A DNA stretch of 64,000 bases from Pseudomonas sp. R5(2019). Its GTDB lineage: Bacteria; Pseudomonadota; Gammaproteobacteria; Pseudomonadales; Pseudomonadaceae. Under the pieces are notes generated by a model. The model searched no databases and was not told the origin of the DNA. It was given only the letters and a program-made list of their open reading frames with translations. The DNA lies in NCBI RefSeq assembly GCF_009905435.1, contig NZ_JAAAMT010000006.1, positions 62,001 to 126,000 of the forward strand, in the 5' to 3' direction. Within the stretch, counting starts at the first letter, position 1, and every line of letters begins with the position of its first letter. Shown here piece after piece: positions 26,501 through 34,866 of this stretch. The position numbers were made by a program, and so were the translations under genes.

Positions 26501-27610
26501 GATGAGGTCGAAGGTGTCGATCAGGTGCTGGCGCACCCGAGTGGCGGCAAAGTCGTCCCGCGCCGGCAGATCACGTTCAAGAATCACCTGCGCAGCCTGG
26601 GTCGCCAGGCGAAGGTCATCAATCCGGCTTTTCAGGTCCTCGCGTTCTGTCTCGTCCAGGGCTTCTATCCAGCCGGGTTGTTCAAGCCCCAGGATCACCA
26701 TGCGGTTGTGCTCACGCACGCGGACCATCGCCAGCTCCCGCGCGGCCATGGCGGGTATCGCGACCGCCTCCCTGAGCGTCAGCGCCAATTGCTCAAGGGC
26801 CTCCTGACGCAAGGAGGGCTCGGCGTAGTCGGGATCGTTTTCAATCTGCATCGCCTGCGATTGGCCCTGCAGCAGTTGATAGAACAAGCCGGTGTGAAAC
26901 AGGTTGCCTTGCTCGGGTTGGAGCCTGAGCGTGCGCTCATCTGCGGCTTCGAGTTGAATCTCCAGTCGATGCAGCAAGGCCGCCTGGGAGGCAAACGCCA
27001 ACAGGGCGCCTGTGCGTCCTGGCCAGTACAGCAACAGTGGGCCATCGGTACTTGGCGACTGTGACAGCGCCCCAACGGGGGCGATGATCACCACGCCTTC
27101 CAGTTTCTGCCGATGGGTGCCTTGTTCGAGCCAAAGGCTCGCCAGGGTGTAGCGCTCTGGCAGGTCGCTGTTGTTTTTCAGCGCCTCAACGCACTCGCTG
27201 AGCATCTGCCAGGTCGCAGCGTCCAGCACGCCCAGTTGCCGCTGGAGTTCACCCTCCAGGCTTACGGCTTCAAGGCGGGCTTTCAACAATGTCTTGTAGG
27301 GCTGTGCGAAGGCATTGATGCCTTTTGCCAGCCGACGGCCGCGTAGCAGCTCGGCGGCGGTGTGATCGAAGATCGATTGTTGCCGTTCAAACTGATCAAG
27401 GGTTTGCTGCCAGCGCTGGTAGGTGGGGGCGTTTCGAGCATCAAAGTCTTCGCCCAGCATGGCCTGGATCAAATCAAGCTGTGCGTCGATTGCCTGAGCG
27501 TCCATGCCCCAGGCGCTGGGCGATGGTTCCTGTTTGCCCAGGTGTTCGGGCAGCTCGAAAGGTGTCAGGGCAACGCTCAGGGTTGGCGGCTGTTCGTTAG
27601 GGGGAGTCAT
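23501..27610 (-). CDS. Very large dermonecrotic-toxin-like (DUF6543-type) protein, 3' frameshifted
   Basis: 1369-residue protein with no signal peptide, largely helical and rich in Leu, Gln and Arg. A hydrophobic segment at about residues 697-775 (MVYSVLPVIGTVIAFADAAV and LLSLVGGLIDLLPTVPAG) could insert into membranes. Size, composition and the detached LWYVHFHY C-terminus fit the large Pseudomonas proteins annotated as dermonecrotic toxin domain (DUF6543) proteins; this is recognition from memory. ATG at 27610 is preceded by a weak AGAGAGA; the TTG before it is unlikely. The frame ends ARPD at 23501, where a shift of -1 would continue into the next segment. No secretion or immunity gene is adjacent. 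Confidence 0.6.
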   Translation of the reverse strand: MTPPNEQPPTLSVALTPFELPEHLGKQEPSPSAWGMDAQAIDAQLDLIQAMLGEDFDARNAPTYQRWQQTLDQFERQQSIFDHTAAELLRGRRLAKGINAFAQPYKTLLKARLEAVSLEGELQRQLGVLDAATWQMLSECVEALKNNSDLPERYTLASLWLEQGTHRQKLEGVVIIAPVGALSQSPSTDGPLLLYWPGRTGALLAFASQAALLHRLEIQLEAADERTLRLQPEQGNLFHTGLFYQLLQGQSQAMQIENDPDYAEPSLRQEALEQLALTLREAVAIPAMAARELAMVRVREHNRMVILGLEQPGWIEALDETEREDLKSRIDDLRLATQAAQVILERDLPARDDFAATRVRQHLIDTFDLIEPCAIQIDLPEKVDWVKTLIDIAAGPGTPARLVPRPSSQRVKLSLEALLMQNIDEHMAQRLDYLQITVTPTDTPDAARLLAAIDKPRLQAAASSLDLAQHYENRLLAVYKKAEGETREATQQRQQTLRLPFEKMLDLYRFIAFKQGQLDKDGEELLSIASTAASAADWTQYGRDIELRPAYLELVDEADDSRGPTLLGVNFIHDRDSGKALLFLPDAPDHTVLRQYPDLQSAREGLAALCLNSTFATYLAGRAVSGAPSGHASRINRALASGFRDFVGIGAAWPVTTSLAQQLVDAQWGRLVIAHRDTSRSNNDLWMEAASLAHGRVFNYLKMVYSVLPVIGTVIAFADAAVSTHNAVSALLRGDVKQAVDETESVLLSLVGGLIDLLPTVPAGVGRLAALHRASRLSPLTTATAHLHRLSSASVLRANAPFKGYAVDVSLYGLQPGTQGRHRGVYRHADGEFIQRATAVYPVSWDASYATWRLMPTSTRSYRQPIALDSAGVWQTHGTLYGSLVDGGLHGGGGMIGRLLDQADPYFPDAMRQHLPRWWTDPVYRRHQQIKSKAEADWITFVEHVDNSNLKLQAYNDSPSRAATLTADTACKQDLKMASALFDTLGSYLQQLSRRNKVAVEDQQSRVAMVICDRLITRSQFARARVVERIDEIAVQWQSSEAANARYRAGELSFAQLHQQSQAIIKQVRVERIASLNGLESVESIVRQLENWYPHIRKPELRLRIREGYEQVTQLFTPERADYLKTSQLMELVFNDTHVGETSWSYLRQSFKPARENVDRLLKSQHGLLEVSPAKAHRQKLLQQCIEAYARFTTHLRGWSAGYPELFDADTLERLITAMERMQERARTQLSSPPPAQVPGTHRSTKRVFETEESQVLIGEPAPNRPDVMVIEGVDGHTELYRKTANNQYRKETASAPPRFESDADLAQLTTEATRRLEQLPRFRARVAQYSQQKMLPADLEDILLGEARELRAEPAGSAKPQARVARPD

Positions 27611-27820
27611 CAATGGGCATTCTCTCTGTGGCGTGATAAAGGCCTCATTGAATGCGCAAGGCGTATCGGGTTGGGGCTACTTATGTAGTGAAACATTGCC
27701 CCTTGAAACGTCACACCGTTCGGCGGCCTTCATCAAACTGTCATGGTTTTGTGGCAGCGCGCTGCTACGAAGTTCATCAGAATCGCGTCTTGTTGGGGAT
27801 TTGCGTTCTGGTGTTTTTCC

Positions 27821-28813
27821 ATGCGGGTATTTGTCTTTCTGGCCGCACTGCTGTGCGGCCTTTCTTCTTTTGCAGCGTCGCGCTGCAGTGTCGATGTGCC
27901 TACCGAACGGGTCGAACTGGCTGAGGTCAGCCTGGCCTATCAGAGCATTGGTCGTGACTCGGACCCGGCGCTGTTGCTGGTCATGGGACTCGGTGGCCAA
28001 TTGATTCACTGGCCCGATGAAGTGGTTGCGGCCCTGTGTCAGCAGGGCTTTCGGGTGATTCGTTACGACAACCGCGATGTCGGCCTGTCGACCTGGACCC
28101 AGGCCCCGCCCGGCGCCAACCTGACCTTCGAGGTGTTGCGCTACAAGCTTGGCTTGCCGGTTGCGGCGCCTTATACCCTGACCGACATGGCCGATGATGC
28201 GCTGGGCCTGATGGACGCGCTGCAGGTGGAGCAGTTCCATGTGCTGGGGGCGAGCATGGGCGGCATGATCGCCCAGCACCTGGCGTACATGGCGCCGCAG
28301 CGGGTCGAAAGCCTGACCTTGATCATGTCCAGCTCTGGCGCGGCCGGATTGCCGGCGCCCAACGCCGCGCTGTTACAACTGCTGGCCAAGCGCGGCGCAC
28401 CGAACCGTGAGCTGGCATTGGAACAGCAGGCCGACCTGCTTGCGGCGCTGGGCAGCCCGCAGGTCAAGGACGACCGTCAGGTGTTGTTGCATCAGGCGGC
28501 GCAGTCCTATGACCGGGCCTTCAACCCAGAAGGGGTCAAGCGCCAGATACTGGCGATACTGGCCGAACCCAGCCGGGTCGAACTGCTCAACCGGCTGCGG
28601 GTACCGACGCTGGTGGTGCACGGTACCGCCGACCCGCTGCTGCCGGTGATGCACGGGGTGCACCTGGCCGCGCATATCCAGGGCAGCCAGCTAAGGCTGA
28701 TTCCGGGGTTCGCCCATCGCTTTCAGGAGCGCTTCAAGGAGCCTTTGCTGGCGGCTGTGTTGCCATATCTAAGGGCTCACAGGCAGGACGTCAGCCGTTG
28801 GGCTCAGCTGTAA
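27821..28813 (+). CDS. Exported alpha/beta hydrolase
   Basis: 330-residue serine hydrolase with a signal peptide ([19 protein letters not shown]). Catalytic triad candidates are the nucleophile in GASMGG, Asp in GTADPLLP and His in GFAHRFQER; the oxyanion region is [10 protein letters not shown]. Related proteins are esterases or lipases, but the substrate is unknown. The ATG at 27821 is chosen because it starts the signal peptide; the in-frame extension to 27743 is not plausible. No clear ribosome site is visible. Confidence 0.85.
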   Translation: MRVFVFLAALLCGLSSFAASRCSVDVPTERVELAEVSLAYQSIGRDSDPALLLVMGLGGQLIHWPDEVVAALCQQGFRVIRYDNRDVGLSTWTQAPPGANLTFEVLRYKLGLPVAAPYTLTDMADDALGLMDALQVEQFHVLGASMGGMIAQHLAYMAPQRVESLTLIMSSSGAAGLPAPNAALLQLLAKRGAPNRELALEQQADLLAALGSPQVKDDRQVLLHQAAQSYDRAFNPEGVKRQILAILAEPSRVELLNRLRVPTLVVHGTADPLLPVMHGVHLAAHIQGSQLRLIPGFAHRFQERFKEPLLAAVLPYLRAHRQDVSRWAQL

Positions 28814-28895
28814 AAACGGGTGGGAAATCCTTTGTTCGGCTCCTACACCGATCTACATAATTGCCGAAACTGCGGTGCTTTTGATTGTGGGAGCA

Positions 28896-29131
28896 AGGCT
28901 TGCCCCAATGCCGGTCAGTTAAGGAATAGAACGACGAAACCCTTGTAGGAGCGGACCTGGCCGCGATGGGCTGCGCAGCAGCCCCCGAGGCCGGTGATAT
29001 CAACGACAAGCCTTGGGAGTGCGGGTGGTTTCAGAGTCGCCGGGGCCGCTTCGCAGCCCATCGCGTCCAGGTCCGCTCCTACATGGACGTCTGTGTTCCG
29101 ATCCTTAACTGACTGGCATTGAGGCTTGCCC
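28896..29131. mobile_element. MITE-like element inserted in a REP, second copy
   Basis: Element 28906-29121 (216 bp) has 19-bp terminal repeats CAATGCCGGTCAGTTAAGG (28906-28924) and CCTTAACTGACTGGCATTG (29103-29121), complementary except for one base. The 10-bp direct repeat AGGCTTGCCC at 28896-28905 and 29122-29131 is a perfect target duplication at the same REP position as the copy at 7249. Its interior holds a REPIN of a different type (GGACCTGGCC). Confidence 0.75.
28945..29082. repeat. REPIN, GGACCTGGCC type, inside the second MITE-like element
   Basis: Left half GTAGGAGCGGACCTGGCCGC with GATGGGCTGCG; right inverted half CGCAGCCCATCGCGTCCAGG...CTCCTAC ending 29082. Confidence 0.85.
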
Positions 29132-29338
29132 GCGATGGCATCACCGCGGTGTATCTGATACAGCGCATCGCCTGCATCGCGAGCAAGCTCGGCTCTCATA
29201 GAACAAAATTTATCTCATTGATTTTTAAAGATAAATTTTTTGCCGATTTATCGGCATGTTCTCTGCGCGACAGCGCAGCCTCAAAGAGGCGGGGCGGACT
29301 CCTACAGGGGAAGCTGCCAGGCATGGAGTCCCCCGCAG

Positions 29339-30667
29339 TCAGCCCAACCCGTATTTCTTGACCTTGTCAAACAGCGTGGTCTTGGCCATGCCCAGTTCCA
29401 GGCTGGCCTGGCTGAGGTTGCCGCCGCTGCGTTGCAGGGCATCGCTGAGCAGGTTGCGTTCGAAGGCTTCAACCGCTTCGGCAAAGCCCAGGCCCTGCGC
29501 CTGGCTGCTGCCGCCGGCCTTCTTGAAGGCTGGCAGGCCCAGGGCGTAGCGCTCGGCGACGTTGCGCAGTTCACGCACGTTACCGGGCCAGTCGTGCGCC
29601 ATCAGGCGTGACAGGGTCTGGCTGTCCAGTTCAGGGATTTCGCGGTCAAAGCGCAGCGACGCCTGTTCGAGGAAGTGCTCGAACAGTTGCAGGATGTCTT
29701 CGCGGCGCTCGCGCAGTGGCGGCAGTTCCAGGGTGACAACGTTGAGACGGTAATACAGGTCGCTGCGGAACTGGCTGGCCTGGCTCAAGGCATCGAGGTC
29801 CGACTTGGTCGCCGCGATAACGCGGCAGTCCACGGCGATGCTCTGGTTTGAGCCCAGGCGCTCCAGCGTGCGCTCCTGCAACACCCGCAGCAGCTTGATC
29901 TGCAGGTTGATCGGCATGCTTTCGACTTCATCGAGGAACAGCGTGCCGCCGTTGGCGTGTTCGATTTTGCCGATCCGGCGCTTGCCGGCGCCGGTAAAGG
30001 CGTTGGCTTCATGGCCGAAGATTTCGCTTTCGAACAGGTTTTCCGGCAGGCCGCCACAGTTGAGCGCAACGAACGGCTGGCCCTGGCGGCGGCTGAAGTC
30101 GTGCAGGCAGCGGGCGACCAGTTCCTTGCCGGTGCCGGTCTCGCCTTCGATCAGCACATTGGCCGAGGTGTCGGCGACGTTGGCGATCAGTTCGCGCAAC
30201 TCCTGGATGGCGGCCGAGTGGCCGATGATTCGGCCTTCCAGCGAACTGCGCTCGGCCAATTGCCGACGCAGGGAAAACACTTCGCGGGCCAGGCTGCGCT
30301 GCTCGAGGGCGCGGCGCACCACATCGACCAGGCGTTCGGGCGAGAAGGGTTTCTCCATGAAGTCATAGGCGCCATTGCGCATGGCGCCGACCGCCATGTT
30401 GATATCGCCGTGGCCGGTGATCAGCACCACCGGCAGGCTGCGGTCACGGGCCTTGAGGCGGGTGAGCAGTTCCAGGCCGTCCATGCCCGGCAGGCGGATG
30501 TCGCTGACGACGATACCGGCGAAGTCATCGCCAATGCGCTCCAGCGCTTCTTCGGCGCTGCCGACGCCTTCACAGGCAATATCTTCCAGGGTCAGCGCCT
30601 GCTGGCACCCGAGCAGTACATGCGGATCGTCTTCGACGATCAGAACGGTGAGGGGCGATGGGTTCAT
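29339..30667 (-). CDS. aauR: Sigma-54-dependent response regulator AauR
   Basis: 442-residue NtrC-type regulator: receiver domain (phosphoacceptor Asp56 in SDIRLPGMDG), AAA+ domain with Walker A GETGTGKE and the sigma-54 contact loop NAFTGA, Walker B GGTLFLDE, and a Fis-type C-terminal helix-turn-helix (GNLSQASLELGMAKTTLFDK). Directly downstream of, and overlapping (ATGA), the histidine kinase gene and next to an acidic amino acid transporter, it corresponds to AauR, which activates glutamate/aspartate uptake in Pseudomonas. DctD is the alternative name for this architecture. Confidence 0.9.
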   Translation of the reverse strand: MNPSPLTVLIVEDDPHVLLGCQQALTLEDIACEGVGSAEEALERIGDDFAGIVVSDIRLPGMDGLELLTRLKARDRSLPVVLITGHGDINMAVGAMRNGAYDFMEKPFSPERLVDVVRRALEQRSLAREVFSLRRQLAERSSLEGRIIGHSAAIQELRELIANVADTSANVLIEGETGTGKELVARCLHDFSRRQGQPFVALNCGGLPENLFESEIFGHEANAFTGAGKRRIGKIEHANGGTLFLDEVESMPINLQIKLLRVLQERTLERLGSNQSIAVDCRVIAATKSDLDALSQASQFRSDLYYRLNVVTLELPPLRERREDILQLFEHFLEQASLRFDREIPELDSQTLSRLMAHDWPGNVRELRNVAERYALGLPAFKKAGGSSQAQGLGFAEAVEAFERNLLSDALQRSGGNLSQASLELGMAKTTLFDKVKKYGLG

Positions 30668-32571
30668 AGCGGCTCGGCTGGCAAGGTTGGGGCGGTGAGC
30701 AGCGGCAGGCTCAGGGTGAATGCGGTCCCGCCGCTGGCAGGATGTTCAACGCTGAGGGTGCCGCTGGCGGCGGCCGCCAGACTGGCGGACAGGGTCAGGC
30801 CAAGGCCCAGCCCCTGTTCCCCGGGCTTGGTGGTGAAAAAGGGCTCGAACAGGTGCTTGCGGGCTTCGCTGTCGATGCCGTGGCCATTATCGCGCACCCG
30901 CAGGCGGTACTTGTCGCCGCTGGTCTCGCCTTCAAGCCAGAGCTCGGCCTGCGGTTGCGCCCGCATGGCGTCCAGGGCGTTGCCGATCAGGTTGACGAGA
31001 ATCTGCTCCAGGCGAGTCTGGTCGATTTTCAGGGCCACATCGCTGAAGTCGCGGTGCAACTGCAGCTGGCTGTTTTCCAGCCGGGGGGTCAGGACTTGCA
31101 AGGTGGCATCGACCGCCTTGCCCAACGACGCTTCACCGCGATCTTCGCCGCGGCGGGCGAACGAGCGCAGGCTGGCGGTGATGCGACCCATGCGGTCGAT
31201 CAGGTCGTTCATGGTCCGAAGGTTAGTGCTGGCGGTGTCCAGTGCGCCGCGTTCAAGGAATCGCACGGTATTGCCAGAGAGGGTCCGCAAGGCGGCCAGC
31301 GGTTGATTCAATTCGTGGGCGATGCTGGTGGACATCTGCCCGATGGCAGCCAGCTTGCCGGCCTGGACCAGCTCATCCTGGGCCCGGCGCAGGGTTTCTT
31401 CGGCATGGCGGCGTTCGCGAATCTGGCCCTTGAGGCGTTCGTTGCTGGCGCGCAGGTCAGCGGTGCGTTCGGCAATCCGGCGCTCCAGTTGGCTATTGGC
31501 TTCTTCCAGCGCTTCGCGCGCGGCCAGGCGGGTGGCAATCACCTTGCGCCGTTCGTTCCAGGCAATCAACAGGATCGCCAGCAGCGCGAACGCGACGCCG
31601 GCCAGCACGCCCTGGATGGTCGCCTCACGGCGCAAATCCTGGAGTGGGGTCAGGAGGGTGAAGTGCCACGGTGTATCACTCAGTCGGCGGGTCTGTGCCA
31701 GATAGCTGACTTCGTGCTTCTCGGTGCCCAGCTCGGCGTTGCCGGGGAAGGTGAGCTTTTCGACGCCTTCGCTGAGCTTTTCCCGCGCAAGTGGTTGCAG
31801 TTCGTTGAGTGGCCACCAGTAATACTGCAGGCTGCGGGCCAGGCGTTCCTTGGTTTCCTGGGTCAGCGGGCGTACCGACTTGAGACGCCGGGCCGGGTCG
31901 CTGGAGAGAATGATGATGCCGTTCTCGTCACTGACAAAGGCTTCCAGGCGGGCGCGCTGCCAGCGTTCTTCCATGGCTTCCAGGCGTACCTTGATGACGG
32001 CCACGCCGATCACCTTGCCATGTTCCTCCAGGCCGTGGGCCAAGTAATAACCTGGCTCGCCGGTGGTGCTGCCGATGCCGTAGAAACGGCCCGGCTGGCC
32101 GCGCACGGCGTCCTGGAAATAGGCCCGGAATGACAGATCTTCGCCCAGGTAACTGTCGGCATCGCGCCAGTTGCTGGTGGCCTGGACACGGCCGGTGGTG
32201 TCCAGCACATAGATGGCTCGACTGCGGCTGCGCCGGTTCAGGCCTTCGAGGTATTCGTTGACGGTCTGGCGGTGTTCGCCATCGGGCTCGGTCAGCAGCG
32301 AGGAGACACTGTTTTCCAGCTCCAGCAGACTCGGCAAATAGGTGTACTTGTTGATTTCGCTCTCGACTGCGCGGGCATGCAACTCCAGCTGCCGCTCGCC
32401 GTTTTCGCTCAGCGCCCGAATGCCATTGCGTTCACTGACCAGATAGCCGGCGTAACCCAGGCCGATCATCAGCAGGATGATCAACGGGGGCAGGAACAAG
32501 TGACGAATCAGACGGGGTTTCACGGCTAGTGCAGGCTTGGATGCGCGATAACGAGTGGGGTCGCATTTCAT
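30664..32571 (-). CDS. aauS: Sensor histidine kinase AauS
   Basis: 635-residue DctB-like kinase: N-terminal membrane helix (LFLPPLIILLMIGLGYAGYLV), periplasmic sensing domain to about residue 310, second helix (GVLAGVAFALLAILLIAW), a coiled-coil, then the kinase core with H-box SIAHELNQPLAAL, N-box NLIGNALDAM and G-boxes DNGHGID and GLGLGLTLS. ATG at 32571 (MKCDPTRYRASK) has AAGG upstream and is preferred to an in-frame start at 32628. It senses acidic amino acids in other Pseudomonas; that is inferred here from the flanking aat genes. Confidence 0.88.
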   Translation of the reverse strand: MKCDPTRYRASKPALAVKPRLIRHLFLPPLIILLMIGLGYAGYLVSERNGIRALSENGERQLELHARAVESEINKYTYLPSLLELENSVSSLLTEPDGEHRQTVNEYLEGLNRRSRSRAIYVLDTTGRVQATSNWRDADSYLGEDLSFRAYFQDAVRGQPGRFYGIGSTTGEPGYYLAHGLEEHGKVIGVAVIKVRLEAMEERWQRARLEAFVSDENGIIILSSDPARRLKSVRPLTQETKERLARSLQYYWWPLNELQPLAREKLSEGVEKLTFPGNAELGTEKHEVSYLAQTRRLSDTPWHFTLLTPLQDLRREATIQGVLAGVAFALLAILLIAWNERRKVIATRLAAREALEEANSQLERRIAERTADLRASNERLKGQIRERRHAEETLRRAQDELVQAGKLAAIGQMSTSIAHELNQPLAALRTLSGNTVRFLERGALDTASTNLRTMNDLIDRMGRITASLRSFARRGEDRGEASLGKAVDATLQVLTPRLENSQLQLHRDFSDVALKIDQTRLEQILVNLIGNALDAMRAQPQAELWLEGETSGDKYRLRVRDNGHGIDSEARKHLFEPFFTTKPGEQGLGLGLTLSASLAAAASGTLSVEHPASGGTAFTLSLPLLTAPTLPAEPL

Positions 32572-32634
32572 CACAGTCGCCTTGGAACGACCAGTTGCCC
32601 GTGCGCACCTCAAGGTGCGCACGGGCAAGCGGGC

Positions 32635-33369
32635 TTAGTGCTGCAGGATCTTGTTGAGGAAGTGTTGTGCACGCTCGGAGCGGGCGTTGACGTCCCCGAA
32701 GAACTCCTCTTTCTGGCAATCTTCGATGATCTGCCCCTGGTCCATGAAGATCACCCGGTTGGCAACCTTGCGGGCGAAGCCCATTTCGTGGGTCACGCAC
32801 ATCATGGTCATGCCTTCGTGGGCCAGCTGCACCATCACGTCGAGCACTTCGTTGACCATCTCCGGGTCCAGCGCCGAGGTGGGTTCGTCGAACAGCATGA
32901 CGATCGGATCCATCGACAGTGCCCGAGCAATCGCCACACGTTGTTGCTGACCGCCAGACAATTGCCCCGGATGCTTGTGGGCATGAGCGCTCAGGCCAAC
33001 CCGTTCAAGCAACTGCAGGCCCTTTTTGGTCGCTTCTTCCTTGCTGCGGCCCAGCACCTTGATCTGCGCGATGGTCAGGTTTTCGGTGATGGTCAGGTGC
33101 GGGAACAGTTCGAAGTGCTGGAACACCATGCCCACCCGGGAACGCAGTTTGGGCAGGTTGGTCTTGGGGTCGGCAATGGAGGTGCCATCGACGACGATGT
33201 CGCCTTTCTGGAACGGCTCAAGTGCGTTGACGCACTTGATCAGGGTCGACTTGCCCGAGCCCGACGGCCCGCAGACCACCACCACTTCACCTTTTTTGAC
33301 TTCGGTGCTGCAGTCGGTCAGCACCTGGAAGTCTCCGTACCACTTATTGACGTTCTTGATAGAAATCAT
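32635..33369 (-). CDS. aatP: Glutamate/aspartate ABC transporter ATPase
   Basis: 244-residue polar amino acid ABC ATPase with Walker [11 protein letters not shown]-loop [13 protein letters not shown], signature LSGGQQQR and Walker [13 protein letters not shown]. It overlaps the permease aatM by four bases (ATGA) and is the last transporter gene; the aauS kinase start follows 63 nt later. In P. aeruginosa, as I recall, ansB and ggt lie between these two genes; here they are absent. Confidence 0.93.
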   Translation of the reverse strand: MISIKNVNKWYGDFQVLTDCSTEVKKGEVVVVCGPSGSGKSTLIKCVNALEPFQKGDIVVDGTSIADPKTNLPKLRSRVGMVFQHFELFPHLTITENLTIAQIKVLGRSKEEATKKGLQLLERVGLSAHAHKHPGQLSGGQQQRVAIARALSMDPIVMLFDEPTSALDPEMVNEVLDVMVQLAHEGMTMMCVTHEMGFARKVANRVIFMDQGQIIEDCQKEEFFGDVNARSERAQHFLNKILQH

Positions 33370-34031
33370 ACGGCTAACCTTTTTTGCAGATGCTTGACCA
33401 GGATGGAGGCGGAAAAGCTGATAACGAAGTAAACGGCACCGGCGAAGACCAGGAACTCGTTGGAACGCCCGATGATATCGCCGCTGGCGCGGGCCGAGTT
33501 GAGGAAATCAACCAGGCCGACGGTGTAGACCAGCGAGGTGTCCTGGAACAGGATGATGCTCTGTTGCAGCAACAGCGGCGTCATCTTGCGAAAGGCTTGC
33601 GGCAGGATGATCAGGCGCATGGTCTGGCCATAGCTCATGCCCAGGGCTTGGGCGGCGCCCATCTGGCCCTTGGAGATCGACTGCACGCCGGCTCGGACGA
33701 TTTCGCAGAAGTACGCGGCCTCGAACATCATGAACGCCACCAGGCACGAGGTGAAGGCCCCGACCGGGGTGTCTTCACCGGTGATCCAGCGCAGCACGAA
33801 CGGCACCGCCAGGTAGAACCAGGTAATCACCAGCAGCAGCGGGATGGAACGGAAGTAGTTCACGTAACCGCCGGCGATGTTGGCCAGCAGCTTGCTCGAC
33901 GACAGCCGCATCAGCGCCAGGATAGTCCCCAGGGCGATACCGCCGATCACCCCCAGCACCATCAGCTGCAGGGTCATGAGCATGCCGTTCCAGAGGCCCG
34001 GGATCGCCGGGATGATTCCACTGAAGTCCAT
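33366..34031 (-). CDS. aatM: Glutamate/aspartate ABC permease AatM
   Basis: 221-residue membrane subunit with about five helices and the EAA loop ([32 protein letters not shown]). Pairs with AatQ. Start overlaps the AatQ stop by one base; end overlaps aatP by four. Confidence 0.92.
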   Translation of the reverse strand: MDFSGIIPAIPGLWNGMLMTLQLMVLGVIGGIALGTILALMRLSSSKLLANIAGGYVNYFRSIPLLLVITWFYLAVPFVLRWITGEDTPVGAFTSCLVAFMMFEAAYFCEIVRAGVQSISKGQMGAAQALGMSYGQTMRLIILPQAFRKMTPLLLQQSIILFQDTSLVYTVGLVDFLNSARASGDIIGRSNEFLVFAGAVYFVISFSASILVKHLQKRLAV

Positions 34032-34777
34032 TATTTACCCCCCACGGAGATCAGGCCCGGTACGGCGACTTTCTTCTCGACCATGCGCATCAGCAACATC
34101 AGGCTCATGTTCAGGGTGAAGTAGATCAGGGTTGCCAGGGTGAAGGCCTCGAACAGGTTGGCCGAGAATTCGGCAGTCTGTTTGGTCTGGGCCAGCAGCT
34201 CCATCAGGCCGATCAGGGACGCGACCGAGGAGTTCTTGAACACGTTCAGGAACTCGGAGGTAAGCGGCGGAATGATGATCCGGTAGGCTTGCGGCAGCAG
34301 AACGTTCCAATAAGTCTGCGGCAGGCTGAAACCCATGGCGCGGGCGGCCGATTCCTGGCCACGCGGCAGCGCCTGGATACCGGTGCGCACTTGTTCGCAG
34401 ACACGGGCGGCGGTGAACAGGCCCAGGCACACCACCACACTCAAGAACGCCGAGGTGGTCGGGTTGAGGTCCTGCTTGTACCACTCCTGCAGGTTTTCCG
34501 GCAGCAGGTCAGGTACCAGGAAGTACCAGATAAACAGCTGCACCAGCAGTGGCACGTTACGAAAGAGTTCCACATACGCGGTGGCAATGCCCGATACCCA
34601 GCGGTTCGGAACCGTGCGCATCACGCCGAGCACCGAGCCCAGCAGCAAGGCGACGATCCAGGCAGCCACGGCAATGGCGATGGTCCAGCCCAGACCGGTA
34701 AGGTACCAGTCCAGATAGGTCTCGCTGCCCACGCCGGTGGACTTGAAGAACACGCCCCAGTCCCAGTTGTAATTCAT
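34031..34777 (-). CDS. aatQ: Glutamate/aspartate ABC permease AatQ
   Basis: 248-residue membrane subunit (GltJ type) with helices around WTIAIAVAAWIVALLLG and a classical EAA motif (ALPRGQESAARAMGFSLPQT, LPQAYRIIIPPL). Separated from aatJ by 89 nt carrying a strong stem-loop that may set the ratio of binding protein to permease. Confidence 0.92.
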   Translation of the reverse strand: MNYNWDWGVFFKSTGVGSETYLDWYLTGLGWTIAIAVAAWIVALLLGSVLGVMRTVPNRWVSGIATAYVELFRNVPLLVQLFIWYFLVPDLLPENLQEWYKQDLNPTTSAFLSVVVCLGLFTAARVCEQVRTGIQALPRGQESAARAMGFSLPQTYWNVLLPQAYRIIIPPLTSEFLNVFKNSSVASLIGLMELLAQTKQTAEFSANLFEAFTLATLIYFTLNMSLMLLMRMVEKKVAVPGLISVGGK

Positions 34778-34821
34778 CAGGGTCTCCCCTCGGATTCGTT
34801 CGATTCACGGGCACCTTCGAG

Positions 34822-34850
34822 CTCTCGAGAGCGCGCGGCGCTCTCGAGAG
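34822..34850. other. Intercistronic stem-loop between aatJ and aatQ
   Basis: Perfect 13-bp arms CTCTCGAGAGCGC / GCGCTCTCGAGAG with a 3-nt loop (GCG), 16 nt after the aatJ stop. No U tract follows on the minus strand, so it is better read as an mRNA-stabilising or attenuating hairpin than a full terminator; such hairpins often keep binding-protein mRNA more abundant than permease mRNA. Confidence 0.75.
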
Positions 34851-34866
34851 AAAGGTTAGTCTCAGG

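Larger units (their letters stand above)
28887..29200. repeat. REPIN, GGCTTGCC type, interrupted by a small inserted element
   Basis: Outer left REP GTGGGAGCAAGGCTTGCCC breaks at 28905 and resumes at 29122 as AGGCTTGCCCGCGATGGC, with the inverted half near 29170-29198 (GCGAGCAAGCTCGGCTCTCA). It fills the gene-free 525 nt between the hydrolase and aauR together with an AT-rich tail (29205-29335) that holds one lone REP-like remnant (GCGGACTCCTAC) and no gene. Confidence 0.78.

Noticed and set aside
29220..29260. Terminator for aauR (GCCGATTTATCGGC hairpin)
   Set aside because: On the aauR strand the hairpin is followed by A, not U; the T tract precedes it on the other strand.
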